Positions 9,060 through 16,064 of a stretch of 24,446 nucleotides of DNA are shown in pieces. The stretch is from the NCBI RefSeq assembly GCF_016909015.1, contig NZ_JAFBFA010000051.1, positions 1 to 24,446 on the forward strand. The letters run 5' to 3'. How positions within the stretch are numbered: position 1 is the stretch's first letter; each line of letters starts with the position of its first letter. The notes beneath the pieces were generated by a model. It was not told the DNA's origin. It made no database searches and saw only the letters and a program-made list of their open reading frames with translations. Both the position numbers and the translations under genes were made by a program. The stretch comes from Gracilibacillus alcaliphilus. Lineage in GTDB: Bacteria > Bacillota > Bacilli > Bacillales > Amphibacillaceae.

Positions 9060-9927
9060 CTTTGACAGACCCCAGCATAACACCTGAAACAAAATATTTT
9101 TGAATGTATGGATAAACCATTAAAATAGGCAGAACGGTCAAAACCATCGTTACTGACTTAATATTAGAAGAAATCTGAACCATGTTATCTGCACTGGTAG
9201 CCCCAGCTCCAACTGCCGTTTCTGCCCCTTTGATCATATTTCTTAAATAGATCGATACTGGAAACAACTCTTTCTCCGTAAAAAAGATGAAAGCAGGAAA
9301 CCACGAATTCCAATGAGCCACCGCGTAGAATAACATCATCGTTGCCAAGATCGGTTTTGATAGCGGCAGTACGATTTTAAACAAAATACCGAACGTGCTG
9401 GAACCGTCCATAATAGCAGCCTCTTCCAGTTCTTCTGGAATATTCTGAAAAAAGGTGCGCATAATTAACATGTTAAACACACTGATCGCATTGGGAATAA
9501 CAATCGCCCAGATACTATTACCGAAGCCTAATGACGTGACTAACACATAGTTTGGAATTAACCCTCCATTGAAGAACATCGTAAAGACAAAAAATAAGGT
9601 AAGGAATCTTCTTCCTTTTAAGCGTTTTTTCGATAATGGATATGCTATCATTGTCGAGAGCACTAGTGAAATAACCGTACCTACAACGGTATAGACAACG
9701 GTATTCTTATAATTAACCCAAAACATATTATCAGACATGATCACTCTATAAGTCTCCACATTAAATCCTTTTGGCCATAAACTCACCTGCCCAGAGTTGA
9801 TATACGACTCTGAACTAAAAGATTGAGCCACAATATTAAAGAAAGGAAATAAAGTGACAAACACAATAAAAATCAGAATAGTCACATTAAAATATTTAAA
9901 TAGTTTATATTGCCATGTTTCTTTCAT
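9055..9927 (-). CDS. CUT1 ABC transporter permease, LplC/YtcP type
   Basis: This is one of two integral membrane subunits of a carbohydrate ABC importer. It has 290 residues, about six hydrophobic segments starting with FNVTILIFIVFVTLFPFF, and the conserved cytoplasmic EAA loop (residues 165-180, EELEEAAIMDGSSTFG) that contacts the ATPase. A site with AAGGAGG precedes the ATG. It follows the other permease by 36 bp, so the two are surely cotranscribed. No ATP-binding subunit is encoded nearby. In Bacillus such CUT1 systems commonly share the ATPase MsmX (established knowledge), which is the likely arrangement here. Confidence 0.93.
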   Translation of the reverse strand: MKETWQYKLFKYFNVTILIFIVFVTLFPFFNIVAQSFSSESYINSGQVSLWPKGFNVETYRVIMSDNMFWVNYKNTVVYTVVGTVISLVLSTMIAYPLSKKRLKGRRFLTLFFVFTMFFNGGLIPNYVLVTSLGFGNSIWAIVIPNAISVFNMLIMRTFFQNIPEELEEAAIMDGSSTFGILFKIVLPLSKPILATMMLFYAVAHWNSWFPAFIFFTEKELFPVSIYLRNMIKGAETAVGAGATSADNMVQISSNIKSVTMVLTVLPILMVYPYIQKYFVSGVMLGSVKG

Positions 9928-9963
9928 CAGTTATCATCCTCCTTTTCCACCTTGATTCATCAT

Positions 9964-10920
9964 TTACCATAAGCTGTTATCTGTAATCCGCCTTGAAACG
10001 TAGTTGGCACCTAACACGAGCGCCAAGCCAATAATGGATTCAAACAAGCCAATTGCTGTACCATAACTAAAACTGCCGGATTGTAAGCCGACACGATAAA
10101 CATAAGTAGCAATCACATCAGCAGTTTCATACGTAAGCGGATTATACAGCAGCAAGACTTTTTCAAAGCCTATTTGAAGGAAGTTACCAATATTTAAAAT
10201 CAGCAACACAACAATAGTAGGCAATATACCCGGTATTGTAATATGAATCGTTTGTTTCCAGCGGTTGGCACCGTCAATTCTAGCTGCCTCATATAGTTCT
10301 TCATTGATACCTGTCAAGGCTGCCAAATAAAGAATCGCCCCCCAGCCAAGTGACTGCCATAAGTCTACACTGACGAAAATCGTCCGGAACCATTCCGGCA
10401 GCTGCATAAAACTAATTTTGTCGAAACCTAAGTTAGCTATCAAGGCATTAACAGGTCCGTTCAGAGACAATATCTCAAATACCATACCAGCTACAACAAC
10501 AATCGAAAAAAAGTGAGGCAGATAAGATGCTGTCTGTACAAATCGTTTAAACAATTGGTTTTTTAATTCATTAAGTAGTAGCGCAAAAATAATTGGCGCT
10601 GGAAAGGTAATAACCAGCAATAAGAACGCCAAAATAAATGTATTAGAAAACACTTTAAAGAAAGTTGGGTCATTTAAAAACATTTGAAAATATTGAAAAC
10701 CAACCCACTCTTCCCCGATAATACTGCCGCCTGGTACAAACCTCCTGAAGGCAATGATATTCCCAAACATGGGACCATATTTAAAAATAATCAGATAGAT
10801 GATCGGCAGTACAATTAAGGAATACAATTGCCAATCTTTGATGAATACAGATCGCTCTTTTTTATTTCGTGAAACAGCGATCGCCATTTCACCCGTTTCT
10901 CTATTCTGCGGATGATTCAT
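9964..10920 (-). CDS. CUT1 ABC transporter permease, LplB/YteP type
   Basis: This is the partner permease of the importer and the first gene of the transporter operon. It has 318 residues from the chosen start, a hydrophilic N-terminal tail of about 25 residues, six membrane segments, and the EAA loop near 207-223 (EELYEAARIDGANRWKQ). An in-frame ATG exists eight codons upstream, but AGGAGG followed by a short spacer points to the ATG at 10918-10920. The promoter region upstream holds a cre-like site and an ATACTAGTAT palindrome shared with the gntR promoter. The binding specificity lies mostly in the lipoprotein, so the substrate is not inferred here. Confidence 0.93.
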   Translation of the reverse strand: MNHPQNRETGEMAIAVSRNKKERSVFIKDWQLYSLIVLPIIYLIIFKYGPMFGNIIAFRRFVPGGSIIGEEWVGFQYFQMFLNDPTFFKVFSNTFILAFLLLVITFPAPIIFALLLNELKNQLFKRFVQTASYLPHFFSIVVVAGMVFEILSLNGPVNALIANLGFDKISFMQLPEWFRTIFVSVDLWQSLGWGAILYLAALTGINEELYEAARIDGANRWKQTIHITIPGILPTIVVLLILNIGNFLQIGFEKVLLLYNPLTYETADVIATYVYRVGLQSGSFSYGTAIGLFESIIGLALVLGANYVSRRITDNSLW

Positions 10921-10949
10921 ATTTAGCCCTCCTGTCATCTGCACTAGTA

Positions 10950-10963
10950 ATACTAGTATACTA
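10950..10963. promoter_or_regulatory. Palindromic operator candidate ATACTAGTAT/TAGTATACTA
   Basis: ATACTAGTAT (10950-10959) overlaps a second palindrome, TAGTATACTA (10954-10963), and ACTAGT also occurs at 10943-10948. The same ATACTAGTAT is found just after the -10 box of the gntR promoter at 22423-22432, and both copies are preceded on the minus strand by TTAACT at a short distance. GntR/FCD repressors bind short palindromes with a GT..AC core, so this is a reasonable binding site for the GntR encoded in the window (inference). Confidence 0.5.
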
Positions 10964-11105
10964 ATGCAGTTAAAAAATATAATCCTGCTATATTAAACAT
11001 GATTGAATGGTTTCTTAGCTTATTTTCTTGACCTATACTCCTCTGCTCACCAAGCACATGGTAGCATTTGAGCTTATATCTGCTTTAAACACTCCTCTCA
11101 TTTTA

Positions 11106-11119
11106 TATAAACGCTTTCA
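11106..11119 (-). promoter_or_regulatory. cre-like CcpA site upstream of the ABC importer
   Basis: On the minus strand the site reads TGAAAGCGTTTATA, matching the Bacillus cre consensus TGWAANCGNTNWCA at all defined positions but one. It lies just downstream of a possible promoter, a position typical for catabolite repression. It predicts repression of the importer by preferred sugars. Confidence 0.6.
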
Positions 11120-11126
11120 TTTTTTA

Positions 11127-11154
11127 GATATATCTTTGTTCGCTCAATCAACAA
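11127..11154 (-). promoter_or_regulatory. Possible sigma-A promoter of the ABC importer
   Basis: On the minus strand, TTGTTG (11149-11154) and TATATC (11127-11132) are separated by 16 bases. The match is moderate. Support comes from the cre-like site immediately downstream. It would give a leader of about 200 bases before the first permease, containing the ATACTAGTAT palindrome. Confidence 0.35.
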
Positions 11155-11156
11155 AC

Positions 11157-11172
11157 TTAGTTAGGTAACTAA
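11157..11172. repeat. AT-rich hairpin after the AraC gene
   Basis: TTAGTT (11157-11162) and AACTAA (11167-11172) form a stem with a four-base loop directly behind the AraC-type gene's stop codon. It is weak and lacks a clear T run, so read-through from the regulator into the transporter operon is possible. Confidence 0.35.
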
Positions 11173-12021
11173 TTACTGATAAAATAATAAACGCTGTTTT
11201 CGATAGTCTTTTGGAGCTAAATGCTGTTTCTCTTTAAAAAACCTGCTAAAATGAGCTGGGTTCTCAAAGCCGCTTTCGTACGCAATTTGTTTAATTGATT
11301 TATCCCAATCAGTTTCTAACAAATATTTTGCATGCTTCAATCGACAAGCCATGACATATTCCATTACTGTAAATCCAGTGATTTCTTTAAACACATGAGA
11401 AATATAAGATTTGTTTAGATTCAATTGCTTAGCTATCGTTGAAATTGTCAGCGGTTCATGAAAATTATTTTGAATGAATTGAGTAATTCTTTCTGCGTGA
11501 TAGGTTTTTCCTCTTTTATTCGGCAAGGTGTCACACTTTACCTCACGCAGTAATGCATGTACACGGATCAGCAGCTGGCCAATCAATAACTTGTTTTCCC
11601 ATACGTTAAGTTTGGTCGTCCTGTCTTCGTTGTTCCCCACCTCACTCAACCGTTTAAATATGGTTTCTACTTCATTAAGTCCGTTGTAGTCATTGGTTCG
11701 AATCAGAAAATGACCACATGATTCAAATATCTCCAGTACTTCACTTGCCTGAATTGTTTCTAACAAACCCTTGACTACTTCAGGCGAAAAATGCACATGA
11801 CTCCTTACATATTCACAACCTGCTGGTACATTAGGCTTATGCAAGGTCATCCCATTCATTAATAAAATATCACCAGGCAGTAACTCATAACATTCCTGAT
11901 GAATCAAATAACGGCATTTACCATGATGAAACATATATATCTCAAAGGCATCATGGGAATGCATTTGACCGTGGTCCGGGTCTGAAGTCATTCTGTATTC
12001 CACAGAAATTAACTCTTCCAT
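11173..12021 (-). CDS. AraC-family regulator with N-terminal cupin domain
   Basis: This is a DNA-binding transcription factor that probably senses a sugar and activates the adjacent importer operon. Residues 15-85 form a cupin-like sensor domain with HSHDAFEIYMF at its start. Residues 170-280 hold the double helix-turn-helix of the AraC family, with LTISTIAKQLNLNKSYISHVF in the first helix pair and the diagnostic IKQIAYESGFENPAHFSRFFK in the second. The length (282 aa) is normal for one-component AraC sensors. The start follows AGGCGGTG at a proper distance. It replaces the YesM/YesN-type two-component systems that often accompany LplABC importers. It lies upstream of, and in the same orientation as, the transporter genes. 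Confidence 0.92.
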   Translation of the reverse strand: MEELISVEYRMTSDPDHGQMHSHDAFEIYMFHHGKCRYLIHQECYELLPGDILLMNGMTLHKPNVPAGCEYVRSHVHFSPEVVKGLLETIQASEVLEIFESCGHFLIRTNDYNGLNEVETIFKRLSEVGNNEDRTTKLNVWENKLLIGQLLIRVHALLREVKCDTLPNKRGKTYHAERITQFIQNNFHEPLTISTIAKQLNLNKSYISHVFKEITGFTVMEYVMACRLKHAKYLLETDWDKSIKQIAYESGFENPAHFSRFFKEKQHLAPKDYRKQRLLFYQ

Positions 12022-12381
12022 TTTCTTTCACCGCCTAAAATAATTATATTTTATTACCATGCAACTTTAAATAACTAGAACTGCTTGTTTACCTCCTTTT
12101 ATTTTCTGATACTGTTTTTTTGAGAACACTGTCACCAAATAACGAGTAAAAACCACTCTAACATGACAAGGTATCATATAAAATTTTATCGAAAAAAATC
12201 CCTTTAAACAAGCTTTCTACAAATATACATGCTCCCTTTTGCGCAGAAATGAACTAGTTGTATTTCTGCTGTTCTCAAAACAGTGTGTAAATCAGCCAAG
12301 TACTTCATCAGCGTTTTCGTGTAAAAATGGTGTAGCCTAATCATCATTTGGGTATGGTAATACATAAAGGAGGGAAACGCA
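12022..12381. promoter_or_regulatory. Divergent control region between the AraC gene and nupC
   Basis: This 360-bp gap contains both promoters, though none matches the consensus well enough for me to place it. Two copies of one motif face each other: ACTGTTTTTTTGAGAACA at 12111-12128 and its shorter inverse TGTTCTCAAAACAGT at 12270-12284. Directly beside the second copy lies a dyad: GCAGAAAT (12243-12250), an AACTAGTT core (12252-12259) and ATTTCTGC (12262-12269). These look like protein-binding sites, possibly for the AraC-type regulator or a nucleoside repressor. A good ribosome site, AAAGGAGGG, precedes nupC at 12366-12374. Confidence 0.5.
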
Positions 12382-13566
12382 ATGAGTATTATATTAGGGA
12401 TTATTGCTATTGTTCTTGTAATGGGCATTGCTTATCTATTGTCCAATGATCGCAAAAATATTAATTATAAGGGACTTATAGTCATGTTAATAGCGCAAGT
12501 TATTACGACCGCCTTTATGTTTATGACTCCTATAGGTGAAGCGATTATTAACTTTATTTCCAAGATATTTAATCAATTGATTGAATTTGGAACAGCTGGT
12601 GTAACCTTCATTATCCGCGGCATTGATATGAGCGGCGATGTGTTCTTCTTTAATGTACTATTACTGATTATTTTCTTCTCTACCCTGCTGTCGGTTTTGA
12701 CTTATTTAAAAATATTACCCATCATCATTAAGTACCTTGGATGGGGTATTTCTAAGATCACTGGCTTACCAAAAGTAGAATCATTTAATGCAGTCAATAG
12801 TATGTTCTTTGGGCAGTCAGAGGCCATTCTGGCAATCAAATCCCAATTCCATCATTTGACGCAAAACCGCTTATACATTGTAAGTGCCTCAGCGATGGGA
12901 TCTGTGTCCGCCTCTATTGTAGGGGCTTATATTCAAATGCTGCCAGCGCAATATGTTCTCGTTGCTATACCTCTAAATATGTTCAGTGCCTTGATCATTG
13001 CTTCGATTATTGCACCTGTCCGCATAAAGGCAGAAGATGATGCAGTAGATGTGCAGGATGTTTCCGAAGCGAAAAGCCTTTTTGAAGCAATGGGGAACGG
13101 AGCACTCGACGGCGGGAAAATTGCCTTAATTGTGGCAGCAATGCTAATTGCTTTTATCGCATCATTAGAATTGGTCAATTGGGTGTTTGCCGCGATCTTT
13201 GCTGGTACAACACTGCAGGATATCCTTGGCTATGTGCTGGCACCACTGGCTTATTTAATGGGAGTTGCCCCTGGCGAATTATTACAGTCAGGCAGTATTA
13301 TGGGAACCAAAATTATCACCAATGAGTTTGTCGCTATGTTGCAGCTGGAAGAAGCAATGTCTAGTTTATCAGAAAAGACGATTGGCGTGGTAACCGTGTT
13401 TTTAACCAGCTTCGCTAATTTTAGTTCCATTGGCATCATTGCTGGTACAGTTCAAGGAGTAGACAGTGAGAAGGGAAAAATTGTTTCACGCTTTGGACTG
13501 AAACTGTTAGCAGGGGCAACCTTAGCTTCGATTCTATCTGCGACAATGGCGGGTCTATTTTTATAA
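12382..13566 (+). CDS. nupC: Concentrative nucleoside transporter, NupC family
   Basis: This is a cation-coupled nucleoside importer of the CNT family in the cytoplasmic membrane. It has 394 residues, as is usual for bacterial members, and about 8-10 hydrophobic segments. The family core is visible: the FFGQSEA stretch near 142-148, a SVSASIVGAYI stretch near 174-185, and the NGALDGGKIA stretch near 238. The last part holds SFANFSSIGIIAGTVQG, also typical. The start has AAAGGAGGG seven bases upstream. It is monocistronic, ending at the strong hairpin at 13644-13680. A link to the neighbouring sugar genes is not obvious; it may simply be an adjacent salvage gene. Specificity among nucleosides is not determined. 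Confidence 0.93.
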   Translation: MSIILGIIAIVLVMGIAYLLSNDRKNINYKGLIVMLIAQVITTAFMFMTPIGEAIINFISKIFNQLIEFGTAGVTFIIRGIDMSGDVFFFNVLLLIIFFSTLLSVLTYLKILPIIIKYLGWGISKITGLPKVESFNAVNSMFFGQSEAILAIKSQFHHLTQNRLYIVSASAMGSVSASIVGAYIQMLPAQYVLVAIPLNMFSALIIASIIAPVRIKAEDDAVDVQDVSEAKSLFEAMGNGALDGGKIALIVAAMLIAFIASLELVNWVFAAIFAGTTLQDILGYVLAPLAYLMGVAPGELLQSGSIMGTKIITNEFVAMLQLEEAMSSLSEKTIGVVTVFLTSFANFSSIGIIAGTVQGVDSEKGKIVSRFGLKLLAGATLASILSATMAGLFL

Positions 13567-14040
13567 CGAAAGCCAATTTCATCTGCACGACTTAAATCAT
13601 GCGTTGTCTCGATTGTTTAATAAACAGAATACCGGCATTCCTCTATCGCTGGGCTTTTCTCCCTGAAAAGCCCAGCGATATTTAGATATTCTGGTAAAAT
13701 GAGCTGGTATAAAGATGTTCTTAATAGCATGATTAAGAAAAAACATGAAGAGCATTTGGTCCTTTACTTTTTTGCCAAGTGAGATGTCCGCTCCGAGAAG
13801 TCGCTTTCTCTCAAGAGTACAAGTGCAGCATCTGTTCAAGTACAAGAAACTTTCACCGTGTTTTCTATGCCCCTCGGCAGACTAACATCGCGACGTCCTG
13901 TACGTCGAAAAGCGATACGGTCAGCCGCAGCGATTGCCTTGCTCTCCATATCTGCTACGGAGGTTATTTCTAAAATAGCTAATTGGATATACTTTCTTTT
14001 AAAAAACTTAGTTTGTTCATTACACTATCTAACTTTTTTA
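13567..14040. other. Gene-free gap between nupC and the xylosidase gene
   Basis: The first part holds the nupC terminator. Positions 13770-13980 look different from the coding DNA around them, are richer in CG dinucleotides, and carry a small hairpin, CGACGT (13891-13896) with ACGTCG (13902-13907). A split motif, CTTTCACCG (13850-13858) and GACTAAC (13880-13886), recurs inverted at 22702-22738 with the same 21-base spacing, which suggests a dispersed intergenic repeat or old insertion remnant. Short open frames cross this region but have no recognisable product. Confidence 0.45.
13644..13680 (+). terminator. Strong hairpin after nupC
   Basis: A perfect 16-pair stem runs from 13644-13659 to 13665-13680, with a five-base loop (core CGCTGGGCTTTTC). 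The tail is T-rich but interrupted, so it is a likely but not perfect rho-independent terminator for nupC. Confidence 0.7.
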
Positions 14041-14049
14041 TGATATAAT
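14041..14049 (+). promoter_or_regulatory. Extended -10 promoter of the xylosidase gene
   Basis: TGATATAAT fits the TGnTATAAT extended -10 motif exactly. No good -35 is present at the expected distance, which is usual for this promoter class. It lies about 70 bases upstream of the start codon, with a cre site in between. Confidence 0.6.
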
Positions 14050-14087
14050 TTATCTGACTTCAAATAAAAAGCGATCTATCAGCATTT

Positions 14088-14102
14088 TGGTAATCGTTTT
14101 CA
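14088..14102. promoter_or_regulatory. cre site (CcpA) upstream of the xylosidase gene
   Basis: On the minus strand this reads TGAAAACGATTACC, matching 13 of the 14 positions of the Bacillus cre consensus. It lies between the -10 box and the ribosome site, where CcpA binding blocks elongation. It predicts glucose repression of the beta-xylosidase. Confidence 0.65.
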
Positions 14103-14122
14103 AAAAAAGAGGAGTGAATTGA

Positions 14123-15730
14123 ATGGCAACCATTACAAACCCTATTTTGACTGGCTTTAACCCTGATCCAAGTATTTGCCGGGTAGGAGATGATTATTAT
14201 ATTGCGGTCTCTACCTTTGAGTGGTTTCCCGGTGTTGGAATTTATCATTCACAGGATTTAAAGCATTGGCGTCTTCTGTCTCGGCCGCTAAGCAGAAAAA
14301 GTCAATTAGACATGAAAGGCAATCCTAACTCTGGTGGAGTATGGGCTCCGCAATTGTCCTATGCAGACGGTCAATTTTATCTCATCTATACCGATGTGAA
14401 GGTTGTTAATGGCAACTGGAAAGACTGTCATAATTACTTAAGTACGGCTACCACCATAGATGGCGAATGGTCAGATCCTATCTACTTGAATAGTTCAGGT
14501 TTTGATCCTTCTTTATTTCACGATGAAGATGGAAAGAAATATTTAGTTAATATGAAATGGGATTCCCGAGTAGGTCACCATCCTTTCTACGGCATCGTAC
14601 TGCAGGAGTATGATCATCAACAACGCCAATTGGTTGGCAAGGCAGAGGTGATTTTTAAAGGCACAGATGTGAAGCTGACAGAGGCACCCCATCTCTACAA
14701 ATGGAACGGTTATTACTATTTGTTAACAGCAGAAGGCGGAACGAAATTCGAACATTGTGCCACGATAGCACGATCACGTCATCTTAACGGTCCTTATGAA
14801 GTTCATCCTGACAATCCGCTGATTACATCTTGGCCTTACCCACGTAATCCGCTGCAGAAAGCAGGACATGCTTCGATTGTAGAAACACAAACCGGAGAAT
14901 GGTTCTTAGTACACCTAACCGGAAGAGTGCTGCCAGATGAGCATACATCCGTGTTGGAACCACGCGGCTTCTGTCCATTAGGACGAGAAACAGCTATTCA
15001 ACGACTAGAATGGAAAAACGATTGGCCTTATGTTGTTGGCGGAAACCAGCCTAGTCTGGAAATCAAAGGACCTGACTTACCAGAAAAAAAATGGGAACTT
15101 GATTATCCAGTAAAAGATGATTTTGATAGCGACCAATTGAATTTACACTTTCAAAGTCTGCGTATCCCATTGTTTGGTGAGTCAGCGTCTTTAACAGACA
15201 ACCCTGGTCATTTACGTTTATATGGACGGGAATCTTTGACTTCTTTATTTACCCAGTCATTTATTGCCAGACGCTGGCAAGATTTTAATTTCCGAGCAGA
15301 AACAAAGGTTAAATTTCAGCCAAATGATTTTCAGCAATCTGCCGGTTTAGTGAATTATTATAATACGGAACATTGGACATCACTGCAAATTACCTGGCAT
15401 GAAACCAAAGGGCGTATCTTAGAAATTATGAGCTGTGATGCCTTCCAATTTGCCCAGCCGCTCAAAGGGCAGGAAATTCCTATCCCCGCAGATGTCGAGT
15501 ATGTCTATCTGCGTGCCGATATTAAGACTTCTACCTATGGGTATGCTTATTCTTTTGATGGTACAGCTTGGAATGATATTCCGATAAGATTTGAATCTTA
15601 TAAATTATCAGATGACTATATCCAAGGCGGAGGATTCTTTACTGGCGCTTTTGTCGGCATGCAGTGTCAAGATACATCCGGACAGAATCAATATGCCGAT
15701 TTTGATTATTTTATTTATCAGCCACAATAA
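14123..15730 (+). CDS. GH43 beta-xylosidase (XynB3-like)
   Basis: This is an inverting glycosidase that removes xylose from the non-reducing ends of xylo-oligosaccharides. The five-bladed propeller of GH43 spans about 1-300, with the predicted general base D15 (FNPDPS), pKa modulator D128 (SGFDPS) and general acid E187 (LTEAPH). These positions agree closely with the XynB3/SXA type of about 535 residues. Residues 330-535 form the beta-sandwich C-terminal domain of this subgroup. There is no signal peptide, so it acts in the cytoplasm on imported oligosaccharides. AGAGGAG lies eight bases before the ATG. It is a single-gene unit with an extended -10 promoter and a cre site. Arabinofuranosidase side activity is common in the group. 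Together with the GH67 gene further right it fits glucuronoxylan use. Confidence 0.94.
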   Translation: MATITNPILTGFNPDPSICRVGDDYYIAVSTFEWFPGVGIYHSQDLKHWRLLSRPLSRKSQLDMKGNPNSGGVWAPQLSYADGQFYLIYTDVKVVNGNWKDCHNYLSTATTIDGEWSDPIYLNSSGFDPSLFHDEDGKKYLVNMKWDSRVGHHPFYGIVLQEYDHQQRQLVGKAEVIFKGTDVKLTEAPHLYKWNGYYYLLTAEGGTKFEHCATIARSRHLNGPYEVHPDNPLITSWPYPRNPLQKAGHASIVETQTGEWFLVHLTGRVLPDEHTSVLEPRGFCPLGRETAIQRLEWKNDWPYVVGGNQPSLEIKGPDLPEKKWELDYPVKDDFDSDQLNLHFQSLRIPLFGESASLTDNPGHLRLYGRESLTSLFTQSFIARRWQDFNFRAETKVKFQPNDFQQSAGLVNYYNTEHWTSLQITWHETKGRILEIMSCDAFQFAQPLKGQEIPIPADVEYVYLRADIKTSTYGYAYSFDGTAWNDIPIRFESYKLSDDYIQGGGFFTGAFVGMQCQDTSGQNQYADFDYFIYQPQ

Positions 15731-15739
15731 AGTGAAATT

Positions 15740-15773
15740 CGTTCAATGGGGGTTTTCCATCCCCCACTGAACG
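15740..15773 (+). terminator. Hairpin after the xylosidase gene
   Basis: CGTTCAATGGGGG (15740-15752) pairs with CCCCCACTGAACG (15761-15773) except at one position, with an eight-base loop. It stands ten bases after the stop codon. A strong T run is missing, so it may be a terminator or one end of the larger structured element that follows. Confidence 0.6.
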
Positions 15774-15793
15774 TTAGTTAAACCAATCGGGCC

Positions 15794-15871
15794 GTTACTG
15801 GCTGTTGGATCTCCCACTTAGAAAAGACGTATTCCCTTATTGCTTGAAGTGGAAGTCTTACAGCCAGTTAC
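15794..15871. repeat. Long interrupted hairpin, possible dispersed structured element
   Basis: GTTACTGGCTGT (15794-15805) pairs with ACAGCCAGTTAC (15860-15871) at 11 of 12 positions. Inside, TCCCACTT (15812-15819) pairs with AAGTGGAA (15847-15854) except for one base. With the hairpin at 15740-15773 this makes a two-stem unit that could be an RNA, more likely read on the minus strand where the conserved-looking stems come in order. I recognise the style of Bacillales intergenic repeats but cannot name the family. Confidence 0.5.
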
Positions 15872-15923
15872 ACTGCGATAACCTTGCGTTTATTTTTTTA
15901 GAAAAGTGGAATAACATGAATAT

Positions 15924-15979
15924 AGGGTAGCACCGTAAACAGGCAAACCTTCCCTCCGTGGAGGGTTTTGCTTGTTTTT
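15924..15979 (+). promoter_or_regulatory. T-box-like antiterminator/terminator tail
   Basis: AGGGTAGCACCGTA (15924-15937) resembles the T-box AGGGTGGNACCGCG but differs at three positions, one of them in the UGGN bases that pair with the tRNA end. A terminator hairpin follows (15939-15974, arms around CCCTCC and GGAGGG, plus GCAAA/TTTGC) with a TTTTT tail, and its TTCCCT could pair with AGGG as an antiterminator. No stem I or specifier loop is visible upstream. It is either a degraded T-box or an ordinary terminator before the dehydrogenase gene. Confidence 0.45.
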
Positions 15980-16064
15980 CATAGAAGTCTGCAGATTAGG
16001 ATCAGGTAATCAGACTTCCATTCATGTCACGATGAAAAAAAGAACAAGAAAGGTGTGGAACAAT

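Noticed and set aside
12204..12428. 74-codon minus-strand frame over the nupC start
   Set aside because: It overlaps the ribosome site and start of a sure gene on the other strand and lacks its own signals.
13597..13845. 82-codon open frame on the minus strand after nupC
   Set aside because: It crosses the perfect 16-pair hairpin, lacks a good ribosome site and shows no familiar sequence.
13858..14043. 61-codon open frame on the plus strand before the xylosidase gene
   Set aside because: No ribosome site; it overlaps the CG-rich repeat-like stretch and ends in the promoter.
15972..16064. N-terminal extension of the aldehyde dehydrogenase
   Set aside because: The first 31 residues do not fit the family and include part of the terminator tail; a proper ribosome site precedes the internal ATG.
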